64,000 nucleotides of DNA from Larix kaempferi (taxonomy: Eukaryota > Streptophyta > Pinopsida > Pinales > Pinaceae), in NCBI GenBank assembly GCA_027924585.1, contig BSBM01000123.1:16942001-17006000 (forward strand), given 5' to 3'. Both the position numbers and the translations under genes were made by a program. A model generated the notes under the pieces. The model had not been told where the DNA came from. It ran no database searches and saw only the letters and a list, made by a program, of their open reading frames with translations. Each line of letters begins with the position of its first letter. Within the stretch, counting starts at the first letter, position 1. Shown piece by piece: positions 23,830 to 35,490 of the stretch.

Positions 23830-24240
23830 TTGAATCACAATGCTACCAGGCTATCTAAAGAGGATGATGAACTATGTTGGTCAAAGAACAAGGGGTTAGG
23901 GGACTACATAGTTAAATTAGACTGTGTAGCAAGGGTTGAAGAATATTTTGGGGTAGAAAGAGTGTGGAGGTGGATAGCTATTTGGAAATCAGTGCACCCT
24001 TTAAAAACCAAAATCCTATTATGGTTGGCTTTAGCAAATAAAATCTTAACTTGGGATAACATACATAAGATAAATTGGGAAGGGAAAATAGATTTTTCCT
24101 CTACAAGACAAATGTTCAGTCGTTAGACCATTTGTTTGTGAATCATTCTTTTGCCAAGATTGTGTGGAAGGAAGTAGCTCAAGCTTTGGCGGGATTAAAC
24201 AAATGGAATAAGTTGACTTTGATTGATAGCCTCCTCGACT
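23830..24240 (+). pseudogene. LINE zf-RVT-like domain
   Basis: 23830-24126 is open and includes VWRWIAIWKSVHPLKTKILLWLALANKILTWDN, condensed here as W-x-x-IW, P-LKTKILLWLA and ILTWDN, the pattern of the zinc-binding region between RT and RNase H in plant LINEs. A stop at 24124 precedes the expected Cys/His part. Confidence 0.75.
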
Positions 24241-24429
24241 AGATAACATATAAAGCAATCTCACACTACAAGGTGCTTCCTTGTCTCTTCATTTATGGCA
24301 TTTGGTGGACAAGATGGCTTCCAATGACTTTGTAGGATATGATCTTCTCTCCTAATATTAGATTGGCAGTGGTTAATAAGGACTCCCCTTAACAAAAATA
24401 TGTTAGAGCCCTACTAATGCCAAGTATAG

Positions 24430-24880
24430 ATCATGAAATCCCATGGAGATTCTTTGACGGTGCTACCCAAGGCGATATAGGTTTATGTCTAGTAGGGGTT
24501 GTGCTCTTCTTAGACTCTAATCATCATCTTCTTTTAAAATATACTACTAGGCAAGGCTCCAACAACATAACATAATTTTTAGCGCTTTGGGTTTTGCTAA
24601 AAGAGGGAAAGGAGAGAGGCATGAAACATTTCTAGGTCTTTGGTAACTCACAACTATTCATTGATTGGGCAAATCATCATTGTAGCAATCGAAACTTAGG
24701 CCTAGTTACTATCATGGATCAAGTGAAGGAAGTAATAAATACTTTTGATTCCAACTATTCCTTTTTTTCCACATATTGTGAATTCAATACTCGAGAATAC
24801 TTATTATCTAAAACAAACTTATTATCTAAAGAAACCTTGTTCATGCAAGAGGGTTGTCTCCTCATACTCAAGTATGAAGC
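24430..24880 (+). pseudogene. LINE RNase H domain
   Basis: The plus frame shows PWRFFDGATQGDIGLC (first catalytic Asp), a degraded GSNNIT*F (normally GTNNxAEF, so the Glu position is damaged), FGNSQLFIDWANHH (normally GDSQ, Asp to Asn) and a late FNTREYLLSK. Plant L1 elements with an RNase H tail are well known. Catalytic residues are lost. Confidence 0.8.
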
Positions 24881-25039
24881 GGGTTGTCTCCTCATACTCA
24901 AGTATAGTATAGAGGAGGAACTCTTCTTTCAGATTTAAAGAAATCATTGTATGAGTTCAGATGATGAAAGTATTTCTAAAAGAAAACTATAAACTTAGAA
25001 ATGTTTCTAGTTGTGAAAATTAATATGTAATGCTTTGTT

Positions 25040-25068
25040 TCTATTAAAAAAGAAAAAAGAAAGACAAT
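25040..25068 (+). repeat. A-rich tail of the LINE
   Basis: ATTAAAAAAGAAAAAAGAAAG follows the LINE 3' untranslated region and marks its probable 3' end. I did not find a clear target duplication. Confidence 0.5.
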
Positions 25069-26025
25069 ATAAAATTAAAATTAGACATGTTATTTTTTTT
25101 TACTTTGAAACATGGATGAAACAGAATTTAAATCCTTCCATTACCATCCAATATATATTTGGTTTTCAATCATTTTTTTGGTTGAGAAAAAACTTATTTG
25201 TTGACATAAAACTGTGACTTGATGCTCAATAAGGTTTGAGATAAAACTGTGTTTTTTCGAAGTCATTAGTATGTTAATCCTTAAATAACATTTAATAATC
25301 GATAACTTTTAAGATAAAACCATGTTTTTTAAAAGATACATGAATGTGTATGTTATAAAGATTATTTTAGGGTTTTCTGGAAGTTTCTATGGCATGAAAA
25401 TATGACCAAAAACCTTAGATATCAGCTGGCTATGCATCATCACAAATTTCGATTCATCTACATCGAGATTCGAGAAGACTAACAGAAAGCTATAATGGGT
25501 AACAGTACCAGTCGGTGGGTCCTTTTCATTTTTATATTCAGACAACACCGAAGCGACAAGCGGCCATTACCTCGGCGGGTACAAACTCCCGTTTCTTTCT
25601 CTTTATCTTTATTATTAAATTGAAGGCCAATTAAGCATCCAGTACAGGAATGAATGGATAATAATATTGAGTAATCAATAACTTTCTCGAAATAATCACC
25701 CTTAATCAGCATTAAAGTAAAGCCGATTCCATGCAGATCGCTGTCGGTTTATTAATCAGGAAGCGTAACGCAGACAGACAAACATCCTCCTTCCCGCGTC
25801 GGTGTCTAGGACCCCCTTAGATACGGACCTCAGACCTAATATGATATGTGTTTCATAGAAGTTTTGAAATCCTCTCATAAAAGTTTTGAAATCCTCTCAT
25901 GCTTAAATTTGTACTCCTTTCTGGGTTTTTTGTCGGTTCGATCTACAGAGGCAGTATTGCCTGAACAACTAGGGGTTACTTCAATGCTTGCGAATTCAAT
26001 GAAACGGGTTTTCGGTCGTTCTCAG
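25069..26025. other. No gene; upstream region of the X8-domain gene
   Basis: There is no open frame with recognisable similarity. It holds a short direct repeat (AAGTTTTGAAATCCTCTCATA-like, 25859-25900). The DNA is less AT-rich from 25480 onward and probably contains the promoter of the downstream gene. Confidence 0.5.
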
Positions 26026-26034
26026 ATATAAAAA
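26026..26034 (+). promoter_or_regulatory. Candidate TATA box of the X8-domain gene
   Basis: TATAAAAAA about 320 bp upstream of the ATG at 26347. A second candidate, CTATAAATC, is near 26079-26087. Transcription would start at about 26060 or 26115. A GA-rich stretch (GGAGGAGGAGGAGG, near 26289) lies in the presumed 5' untranslated region. Confidence 0.4.
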
Positions 26035-26346
26035 AGATGGTCTATATAGTTAATCGAGGTGCAGAGGCGGTACCTACTCTATAAATCCTGAAAATTATTT
26101 TCAGAAAGGCAGTCCCCGTACAGTGGTCAGTAGATTGTCTAATACTTGAATCCACTCACTCGAGAACCACAAGTATCAGGGTCGACCTCTGAGTTAGACA
26201 TAAAGTGAAAAGGTTCATTGTTTTTTCCACAGAGTTTGGACTGAATCGAGCAGAAAAACTTGGTTGGTTTAAACTTGAAAGTATATTGGAGGAGGAGGAG
26301 GAGGGAATAGAGTTATTAGATTGATTGAAGAAGCAGGACGACGTCG

Positions 26347-29300
26347 ATGAAGATGAGCAAATTCTCAAAGTTGAACCTGCAATGTTGTATCCTGACGCTT
26401 GGGCTCTGTTTAGGTCAGCACAAAAGTGTTCTGTTAATACTCTATTGAATGCATTGAAGCCACTGAATCATTTGAAACTTGAATGGTCTTGCTTGGTCTG
26501 ATGGAAAAAAAATGAGAAAACTGAATGGTTTTGGTCAGCCTAATAGAAACTATGAAGCATGCATCCTTAAACCCTTAAACCCTGCAGAAGTGGGCTAGTT
26601 ATTTCTGCTTATACTCTTTGGGCTGATGTTTTGTTTTGTTTTTGTGTAGTGCTTGGAGCAGGGTATCATGAAACGAAGGTGGATATGCCTAACACCCCAA
26701 TAACCACCTTTTCTCCTCCGGAAGGAAATACCACCTTCATAGATGGGACGACCTGGTGTGTTGCTTCCCCGTCAGCCAACCAGCAGTACTTGCAGGAGGC
26801 TTTGGATTGGGCATGCGGTCCAGGGTTGACAGATTGTTCTGGTATTCAGCTTGGCCAACCCTGTTATCAACCCAGCAATCTGCTCTCAGCTGCTTCTTAT
26901 GCCTTCAATATGTATTATCAGGCGAATGGAAATTCACCTGTAGCCTGTAACTTTGGTGGGACGGGGATGATCACCTCCTCCGATCCAAGTAAGCAGCTAA
27001 CCAGGACTGATGATGTTTATTTTGGCTTTTGTGTGTGTTGATTCACATTGGTTTTACGAAAATCCTGGTGATTTATTGAAGTTCCCTTCTGGAATGCAGG
27101 TTATGGATCTTGTCAGTTTCTAGCATCAGGGTAAGCCTTGGATTTTGTTAGGTGCATTTTGTTATGTCAATGAAGGATTGCCACAAGTTAAATCTAGGTG
27201 TAGTCAGTTATAAATCTTGGGAGACATTGATGTAGCCTATTGTTGATTTCAAATTAAGCATAGTACAGTCCTAAAAATCTGAATGAAATGCATGAGCCAC
27301 AATCCACGTAACGTTGCCCTCTCTTAAACCAAATCTTAGGCAGAGTGCATTCCATGATTCCTATGCACACTCTTAAGAGAATTAAATCCAGGCCTCTGCC
27401 AAACAAAATCTGAGTTTACCAATACAGTTTAGCTGTAAGACATTTTACCAGACTTACACAGTTTCAGGACTCTGGTTTATATTTAGCCAGGTCACTGGTT
27501 GATTGCTTTGGGTGTAATGGGCACCTTATTGAAATACTCCATGACATTCAGAAGTCGGCCCATTTGCAAAGCTCTTAGCCTATGCGGCCACATTGATTGA
27601 GCTTTGTTTAAGCATGTTATGGCATTTTTGGACTGTTATCTTAGCTTGATCTTGTTCTTGTTGATTGTTGTTTTCAATCTCTTAATCCAAAAACAGTTAT
27701 AGTTATTATAGTAGAGTTGGGCATCCATGTCTGAAGAGAAGGAGAAGTTGAGGATGAAGTGCATGTTATGGCTGTTATTTTAGCTTATTTTATATGATCT
27801 TGTTCTGGTTAATTGTTGTTTTCACTATGGTAGTCTGAAACATTTATTATAGTTTTTTGTTAGTCCGAAACATTTATTACAATAATGTTGAGAATCAATG
27901 TTGCCAGAGGAAAAGTTGAAGATGAGTTGCATGTGTGAGGAAAAGTTGAGGATGAGTTGCATGTGTGATTGTACAGTCTTGCTTACTAACAAAGAAGAGT
28001 CATTCATAAAGCATAAAAGTTGAGGACTAGTTGCATGTGTGATTGTACAGCCTTGCTTACTAACAAAGCAGAGTCATTCAATAAAGCATAATAATAATTT
28101 AGTTAGATTGTTGTTGAGATTGCCCTTTTAGAAAATTTTGATAAATATTTTAAAATTGTTTATAGAGAAGTTAAAATATGAAATGAATTTGTAATATTTT
28201 AAAAAAATCACAGTAAAGCAATTTAAAATTTCAAAACATTAATATTTATAATAATAGATATAACCAAAAAATGGAAAAATGAAATTCATTTATAAGTAAA
28301 TGAATGATTACATAGCTTTTATATATGATTTTTTAATCAATGCTTTATAAGTAAATGAATGATTACATAGCTTTTATATATGATTTTTTAATCAATGCTT
28401 CCATAGAATGTTTCATTTCTTCGGAATAAAATTTATACTGCATCAAGTTTCATTGTAACATTTGAATGCTTCTATACCATTTTGCATTGCCAAAAACATC
28501 TACATAGTATGTTTCTTTTTATGTAAATAAAATTCAACCTGCATCAAGTCTCTGCATCAAGTCTCATTGTAACTTTTGTCTCAAACATCCGTCAGGGTTA
28601 CATCTACATAATATGTTTCCTTTTATGTAAATAAAATTTCAAAACTTCATCAAGTCTCATTGTAAATTTTGTCTCATACATCCTGAAGGATCCTTATCCT
28701 TCATGATTACGAAAATATCACATTCTGTAAGTGCTTCAGAATACTTTTGTCTCCTATCGTAAAGGGTTGCAACGATGAAAATGAAATATCACATTCTGTA
28801 AATAGGATCCTTCAGGTTTACGAAAAAGAAAATGAAATATCACATTCTGTAAATAGGATCCTTCAGGTTTACGAAAAAGAAAATGAAATATCACATTCTG
28901 TAAATAGCAGCTGAGCTTCAGAATACTTTTGTCTGATGCATCCTATTCTATCGTAAAGGGTTGCAAGGATGAAAATGAAATATCACATCCTGTAAATAGC
29001 AGCTTAGCTTCAGAATACTTTTGTCTCATACATCCTAAATGAAATATCACATTCTGTAAATAGCAGCTTAGCTTCAGAATACTTTTGTCTCATACATCCT
29101 ATCCTATCTTAAAGGGTTACAAAGATGAAAATGAAACATCAGTAAAGGGTTACAAGGATGAAAGTGAAATATCACATTCTGTAAATTGTGTAGCTATTAA
29201 GTTGCAATTTTTTTGTACAAGTTTTATTATAACTTTTATTTATGCATAAGTGAACATTAGTACTGCTTGGGATAATGTATAGGTACTTGGATAATGTATA

Positions 29301-30059
29301 AGTCTTTGGATCTCAAACAATTCAAATTCAACTAGTGTGGAACATTAACAAAACATTAACAATGTATGGGGTGGTGTACATGCCTTTGGATCTGAAGCAA
29401 TTCAGAACCTCGGTAACATTTACTATTACTTTGGTTGGTTAGAAGGACCATTATAAATGTTAAAATTTATTCTCATTGTAGCTTTTGTCCCTACATCCTA
29501 CTGTGCTAGGACAACCAAAATAAAAGTATTATATTCTACTTTACAGAGATGTACTAAGTGTGGACTACCTACTGTATATTTATGTCTTATTTGTTGAGCT
29601 TTTTACAGAGACGTACTTTTTTGTATTTATGTGTGGACTATCTACTGTATATTTATGTTTTATTTGTTCAGCTTTTTACAGAGATGTACTAAGTGTGGAC
29701 TACCTACTGTATACTTATGTCTTATTTGTTGAGCTTTTTACAGAGACGTACTTTTTTGTATTTAGGTGTGGAGTGTGGACTATCTACTGTATATTTATGT
29801 TTTATTTGTTGAGCTTTTTACAGAGAAGTACTTGTTTGGTCCCTAGCTTAAAATGACAAGATTTGTTGTTTGGGAAGTTTTGAAGTGATTTTAATACCTG
29901 ATCCTATTTCTTATGCACAGAAATACCAACAGTAACTCCCCCACGTCGTCCCGAAGTCCAGGCATTTCAGCATGGCTTATTCCAGGAGTATTATTTCTTG
30001 CCCATCTATTGAATACAATGGAATGGAGAGGAACTTTGTCTCAACGACTTCATCTCTGA
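26347..30059 (+). CDS. X8-domain secreted protein, plasmodesmata callose-binding (PDCB)-like; four exons
   Basis: Exons: 26347-26413, 26650-26988, 27100-27130 and 29921-30059, joined by GT...AG introns of 236, 111 and 2790 bp. All phases agree and give 191 residues. Residues 1-26 are a hydrophobic signal peptide. Residues 58-146 form an X8 (CBM43) domain with six Cys (59, 78, 85, 94, 122, 140) and the motifs WCVASPSAN, ALDWACG, CYQP, AASYAFN, FGGTGM and DPSYGSCQF. A Ser/Asn/Pro linker follows, then a hydrophobic stretch (163-176). X8 domains bind 1,3-beta-glucan (callose), and PDCB proteins sit at plasmodesmata on a GPI anchor. Here about 15 polar residues follow the hydrophobic stretch, unusual for a GPI signal, so anchoring is uncertain. 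There is no GH17 domain. The third exon, 31 nt, encodes the end of the domain. An in-frame second ATG lies at 26353. This is the only intact host gene in the window. Confidence 0.9.
27908..28090 (+). repeat. Short tandem repeats in intron 3 of the X8 gene
   Basis: A unit ending GATGAGTTGCATGTGTG is repeated, then a longer block (AGTTGCATGTGTGATTGTACAG...GAGTCATTCA) occurs twice. It is spliced out of the X8 mRNA. Confidence 0.8.
28290..28399 (+). repeat. Perfect 55 bp tandem duplication in intron 3
   Basis: 28290-28344 and 28345-28399 are identical. The absence of any difference means the duplication is recent compared with the surrounding repeats. Confidence 0.9.
28690..29190 (+). repeat. 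Minisatellite-like array in intron 3
   Basis: Imperfect units combine GAAATATCACATTCTGTAAA, TAGCAGCTTAGCTTCAGAAT, ACTTTTGTCTCATACATCCT and AAAGGGTTRCAAGGATG in varying order. About six to seven copies of the first block are visible. Confidence 0.85.
29540..29835 (+). repeat. Four-copy tandem repeat with a two-step higher-order unit in intron 3
   Basis: Copies of GTGTGGACTAYCTACTGTAT...TTTTACAGAGAYGTACT alternate between a short and a longer form, so the array is two copies of a pair. An open frame runs through it on the plus strand, but it is a by-product of the repeats. Confidence 0.85.
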
Positions 30060-30569
30060 AATCGGCGATGGTTGTGTGAACTCTTCGATCCGCACAGCTT
30101 CAAGATCAGTTTTTCTTGCACTACACATTAGTTGTCAAGTGCGACTGCAAATGCTTGTTCTCTGTAATCTTCCATTTGTATGAAATGGTAGGCAATGAGC
30201 TTTTGTTCGAATGTTAAATTCATTTTCTTATTTCTGTGTGCACGGCTCCATTCAAGCCGATTGTAAGGGTTTTGTTCGTGCGAGTTAAAAGGCTAAATGA
30301 TGATAGTGTGCACTGTCCCATTTTTGGAATTATTTTAAACATCAAAGATTTTGAAAAAAGGATAGAGGCTTTTTCCTCTCGTAAGTTGCGTCTCCCAGTC
30401 TTCTTCATAGGCAATACGATTATATATTGTCATAAAAAGCTGTAAATTGCAGTGGCAGCAGAGGGATTTGGTAATAGAAGGACAAAAGGGAATGTTTTGG
30501 TATCTGTATTTTCTTCCAGGCATGCACATAGTTTTACTATGACGGGAAATACATTCCAATTTCAATAAA
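30060..30569 (+). promoter_or_regulatory. 3' untranslated region and candidate polyadenylation signal of the X8 gene
   Basis: AATAAA at 30564-30569 follows about 500 bp of non-coding sequence after the stop. Closer, weaker signals may also be used; plants are tolerant here. Confidence 0.4.
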
Positions 30570-30932
30570 TCAATATTTGATAGCTTAAAAAAGCTGCAAC
30601 ATTCTCAATGAACGAGGCACCACATTCTCCATGAACAAGGTACTGCTCTTCTTTCAATGCTGTGATGTAAACTTTTTTCAAACAGAAGAAGTTTATAGTC
30701 CTTTTTAGCTAGTAGATAGTTTTTTGGCTGGTTTGTGGTAATATTTTTTTCAATAAATTTGAAATTTGTGTTATTCAAATTGTTTCTTTGAATAGAGAAG
30801 GATTTAGCACCTTCAAAAACCATAAATTATAGAGATACTAGATTATGTAAGTTTAACACTATTAGGTAGGATTTTAATTTTTTTTTCATCTATGGAAAAA
30901 TATGTACTCTCCCATCAAATTAGGACCCAGAT

Positions 30933-31300
30933 CAGATTTAACCGTCAATTGATATTTTTTGCAAGGCAATAAATACGCTGATGTTGCTATCAGATTTAAC
31001 CGTCAATTGATATTTTTTGCAAAGCAATAAATACACTGTTGCTAGGTGTTTATTGAATTCATGTAATGTAGTATTTGGTTTCATGTATAAGATTAAGATT
31101 TAAATGTTTTTAGAAAGCAAATAACCCTATTTTGCAAGGCAATAAATACGCTGCTGCTATCAGATTTAACCATCAATTGATATCTTTTGCAAAACAATAA
31201 ATACACTGCTACTAGATGTTTATTGAATTCATGTAAATATAGTATTTGATTTCATATATAAAATTAAGATTTAAATGTTTTTAGAAAGCACATAACCACA
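30933..31300 (+). repeat. Nested tandem repeats in AT-rich intergenic DNA
   Basis: The unit CAGATTTAACCGTCAATTGATATTTTTTGCAARGCAATAAATACRCTG occurs three times with decay. A larger unit adds TGTTTATTGAATTCATGTAA through AAATGTTTTTAGAAAGCA and occurs twice (about 30990-31125 and 31160-31300). Nothing else is recognisable from 30570 to 31720. Confidence 0.85.
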
Positions 31301-31736
31301 AAGAATATTGAATTTATTGTGAATATGATCTAAAAACAGTTTAATGATTCAAGACAGACTTTCATTAAGTCATTTTAAGTGGATAGATTTTACTCAGTAC
31401 TAATTGATTACTAAAATATAATAAATTTTAGTACTTTAAATTATAAAAATAATTTATGCAGATTATTGTAATAAAATTTAATTTAATATACTAATATATT
31501 CAATACATCTTTTCTAATTTCTTTATCAAGTTTGAGCCTGTCACATCGGACTGTCCAAAAAAATTGAACTTTTCAGCATTCCGAGTGCCATGATTACGAA
31601 TGCAGATTGGTTAACTATTAGATTTCGAAAGATCTGTTCTAAAGGACTTATACGTGGTGGCATTAATGGCTATTTTAATTTTACAAATATTTTTTTTATT
31701 AATAATTTTGTAAATATTTTTTTTTGATAAAAGAAA

Positions 31737-31950
31737 AAAAAGGCTATGTACTTTTTTTTTAAACTATGGGAATAGCAACCTCTCAAAAGTATATCCAATA
31801 CTTAGTAAGTCAGATATACTATTGGGGTGAACTTTTATCCCAAGGTTGACTAGCCTTCGAGCCTTGTCACAATGGGCCAATGAGCAATCCTACCCCCGCC
31901 GGTTTTGAACCTGTGACCTCCATAGAGATATATTCACTAAGATATGAATC
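31737..31950 (-). mobile_element. Candidate tRNA-derived SINE
   Basis: On the minus strand GGTTCAAAACC (31911-31901) resembles a pol III box B (GGTTCGANNCC). It is preceded by ATGGAGGTCACA, common before box B in plant tRNA-derived SINEs, and a weak box-A-like TCTTAGTGAATA lies further upstream. The 3' side ends in A and T runs (31740-31760). I found no convincing target duplication, so this is tentative. Confidence 0.35.
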
Positions 31951-32212
31951 AAAAGACAATTTACATAGATTCTGGAAAATGTTGAAAATAATTAAACTAA
32001 AACTCAAAACTATATAACATTAAAATAATTTTTAATAAACATCCATCCAAAAAATACAGTTTGGAAAGATGTATACACAAAGACCAAAATATCATATAAT
32101 TTTCTAGTGACTTATTTAAAGAGTAGAGACTCAAACAAGAAGAGAAGACACTAAAGTGTGGATGGTTTATAAACACACGCCAATAGGAGCAAAATATCAA
32201 GCAAAACTGAAA

Positions 32213-32675
32213 TTAACAGATTATTCCCCCTTGAAAGACACTAGTGGACACCCTAGTGAGCTTATTAAATTCTTCATAAAACATTAAACCTTCAACCAGG
32301 CCAAGGGACTTCTTCAACAGGCTACCCACAGTCATGTTTGGCTCCCTAAAGATGTGATTGAAATCAATGCATTGAAAATCTGATTTTAATTCTTGGATTA
32401 TGTGCTTCCAATGTAGCAGGGCTATAATCTGTAAGTTTGATCTCCCATTTATCCAATCGATCACCACCCGAGAGTCACCAATAACTAGAAGGGAGGAAAC
32501 GCGAACATAAGCATGTCCCACAAATCCAAAAGCTTTGCATGGGAGTTGGTTCCCGTCCCATAAGATAACCTAATCTGAAAAGAATGTTTCCTACTCAATT
32601 TAAGAACTATACCACACCGCAAAAACCTCCTTGAGTTGCACCATCAAATAGGCCCACCATAGTTGTCTTGAATGT
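32213..32675 (-). pseudogene. LINE RNase H fragment
   Basis: Minus frames carry LFDGATQGG, then (shifted) CGIVLKLSRKHSF and GTGTNSHAKLLDLWDML, and in the open part (32521-32213) LVIGDSRVVIDWINGRSN and HIFREPNM. This is the same RNase H family as at 24430-24880, on the other strand and with GDS intact. It is a separate, truncated LINE 3' end. Confidence 0.75.
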
Positions 32676-33603
32676 GAATATGAAGTGCACATGCAAAGAT
32701 CAAATTTGAAGGTTAGGTCATATTTTACTTTGAAGGGATATGATATATTGAATCCTTCAACAACTACATGTTAAAATAAACAATTCCTTTAAGTTGAAAA
32801 TGTAGTAATACATCAAAATTTCATTGTATATTAAAAGCAATGTAATCAAATTCCTCAATATAATGATAAAATTTGCATCATTTCACTCTATGGTTTTTAA
32901 TAAGCAATATCTAACCCAAGAACTCATTTAGAGGAAATTTTAGAAACATAAAAAATACTTGACAATTTAAAGAAATCAATTGAAAAACATTTGTAACTAG
33001 TCGCGTTTGAGTCGGCAAGTAATAAAACTTAAAAAAAAAATCAAGGTTGGATCAAAATGAAGTACAATCTATACATGTCCAATGAACATAGAGATCGATA
33101 AATACAAAAGATGGAGTGAATCTAAAAAATATGTTCATGAATACCAAAATTATTATATTGAATCACTTCAATAACAAACTTCACTCCTTTTCAAGAAGAA
33201 ACAATTAAATACTTATAAAATAACACAACAAAAAAACTATTCTCGTGATGCACATACTTAAAATCATTCAGCCGTAGGAACAATCCAACCAATTTTGAGC
33301 TCCACTTAGGGAATGAATCCCTTTATATATGTTTCTCTGCAAACCAAAGGAGAGACATATTCCCTTATAGGTAACAATCATTAGGGGAGGTGTTTTTTTT
33401 AACTCTAGTGGAGATGTGCACTTATGCAGTTTGGTGGTGTCAGGGTGGATGTGTCCTTCCTTTTCTCAAGCAAATCCCATGGAGTCTGAAGAGGGTATGA
33501 TATACCTTATGAATGAATAGGGCAAGAAAGGGTGGAAGTACCCTAAGCAAGGGTCGATGGTGATGGTGGAAACAACCTGAACAAGGGTTGAACTCGATAG
33601 TGG
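32676..33603. other. No gene; AT-rich intergenic DNA
   Basis: Only short frames without recognisable similarity; the 161-codon minus frame starting at 33925 reads through a tandem repeat and has no domain signature. Confidence 0.5.
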
Positions 33604-34220
33604 AAGCATCCTGGGCAAGAGTGTTCAGAGTTACTTCAATTCGAACTTGTGATTTCGATAAGAGTGGTTTAAGGTACCTCTTCCCCTTTAATCTAATTGG
33701 TAGGCCAAATGACAAGTTTTGTTGATCATGATTCTTGCAAACACTAATAGTGATATTCAAACAAAAGACAAGTTTTTCTCCTATGATTTTTGCAGGACTT
33801 TGAGCAATGAAAGTTAAGTTGTCTCTCGTGGATGTGTTCGAAGTTGAGCATTGAGAAACTAGATGGAAGAAGCTACATGTAATGTGGCAATAACATTGAA
33901 ACTTAATTTTAAGCATCCTGGGCAAAGTTGTTCAGAGTTACTTCAATTCAAACTTGTGCTTTCAATAGGAGTGGTTTAAGGTACCTCTTCCCCGTTAATC
34001 TAATTGCTAGAACAAATGACAAGCTTTGTTGATCATGGTTCTTGTAAACACTAATAGTGATAATCAAACAAAAGACAAGTTTTTCTCCTATGATTTTTGC
34101 AGGACTTTGAGCAATGGAAGTTAAGTTGTCTCTTGTGGATGTGTTCGAAGTTGAGCATTGAGCAACTAAATGGAAGAAGCTACATGTAATGTGGCAATAA
34201 CATTGAAACTTAATTTTAAG
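33604..34220 (+). repeat. 307 bp tandem duplication
   Basis: 33604-33910 and 33911-34220 are both bounded by AAGCATCCTGGGCAA at the left and ACTTAATTTTAAG at the right, and they differ at scattered bases. No function is evident. From 34221 to 35085 the DNA is very AT-rich and has no recognisable feature. Confidence 0.9.
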
Positions 34221-35101
34221 ATGGAATGTGTGAGAGACTCTCTTGGGCTTCGGCCTTTGCTGCTGCTTAATCGTCTATTTTCAATCATCTAAAAATTTGA
34301 CAGGAAAAAAATTGGAGCAGCCCTTCAATTGCAAAGTTGCAAAATAACAGCCAATTTCATTATTGAAGGGCCCGCTACAAAATTAATTTTTGTTGCATGA
34401 GAAAAATTGTTGTGCCCTTCTATGAATGATACTTCAAATTTAAGGCTTGTTGTACATGTTAAATTTTCCATTTCTTTTCAACGATTTTAGTAAATGATGA
34501 AGTTTGTATGTTGAATGTCCACTTTTTTTTAATAAATGGTTAAATTGTCCATAAACATATAAACATTACACATTCAACTTTTAAAAAAAATATTGTTTTC
34601 AATAAATTATATAAAGTATTTAAACTGAATTCCATAAACTATGTAAAATATATGAAATAGACACAAATTTATATAAAATTTTGATTTTTTTTCTTTCATT
34701 TTATGAATATTTCAATTTTCATTATATTCTTTATATAGTATATTTTTTTATAATATTTTAAAATTATATATATATAAAACTTAATAAATATTAAACATAT
34801 TGTAATGAACAACTTAATATGTATGTTGTTTAATAGACAACTTAATAAATTATATAAGCTATTTAAATATTCATATTAAATTGAGTGATTATATGATATT
34901 TATTCACACAAAAGACAATGTATCATCACACATTCTCAACCTTTTTCCTTTAAAATAGTATAAATAATCATATAATCGAATTACATTCACTCTCATAGAA
35001 TTCCATTATCTCACTAGGCTTTTACCACTTCTATAATATATATGAAATGATTATTATGTCTACAAACATTATTATATATATATATAAGTCATAAATGGGC
35101 A

Positions 35102-35196
35102 TTGATTCTTTGGGGTAAGTGGTGCAACAGGATGCTGCCCTCGTCCTTGTAGGGTGGGTTATTTGGTATTCTTCGTAGAAAATAACAAAAAAGAAG
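35102..35196 (+). mobile_element. Short retroposon-like insertion with A-rich tail
   Basis: A 95 bp segment ending AAAATAACAAAAAAGAAG lies between near-copies of AAGTCATAAATGKGCA (35086-35101, and AAGTCATAAATGTGCA at 35197-35212; one mismatch). This fits a target duplication from LINE-driven retroposition. The source is not identified. Confidence 0.55.
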
Positions 35197-35220
35197 AAGT
35201 CATAAATGTGCACTAATTAT

Positions 35221-35490
35221 GGGGTGGGGTGCAGGGGCATTGGTGGGGTCTGATGGTTGTCTTGATAGAAGTTCAGTTTTGATTCTTGCGGGGGAGGTGT
35301 GGCGGGCGTAAGTTCTTTTAGAAAACTGCACCCTAGAAAAAGCTCGTACGACTATGGTGGTGACTATACCCATCTTTGAGATCCTGTACTTTCCGAAGGC
35401 TGGCCCCGGCACGCGGGTTTGGTATCTAGGTGGCCCAGTGACATCGTTCACTAAGCGGTCTGGAGAAGTTCCCTTGTCTCGTAAAAAAAA
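35221..35490 (+). mobile_element. SINE-like insertion with poly(A) tail
   Basis: The body starts GGGGTGGGGTGCAGGGGC and ends CTCGTAAAAAAAAA. It is flanked by AAATGTGCACTAATTAT (35204-35220) and AAATGTGCATTAATTAT (about 35490-35506), a 17 bp duplication with one mismatch. Length and GC contrast with the surroundings fit a SINE. I cannot place pol III boxes with confidence. Confidence 0.65.

Noticed and set aside
29560-29856. 98-codon plus-strand frame with repeated VDYLLYIYVLFVELF-like units
   Set aside because: It is a reading of the tandem repeat inside intron 3 of the X8 gene.
31860-31930. A tRNA gene, suggested by the box-B-like GGTTCAAAACC
   Set aside because: No cloverleaf arms can be folded around it; a decayed SINE is more likely.
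33440-33925. 161-codon minus-strand open frame
   Set aside because: It runs through the 307 bp tandem duplication, has odd composition (His and Cys clusters), no domain signature and no gene structure.
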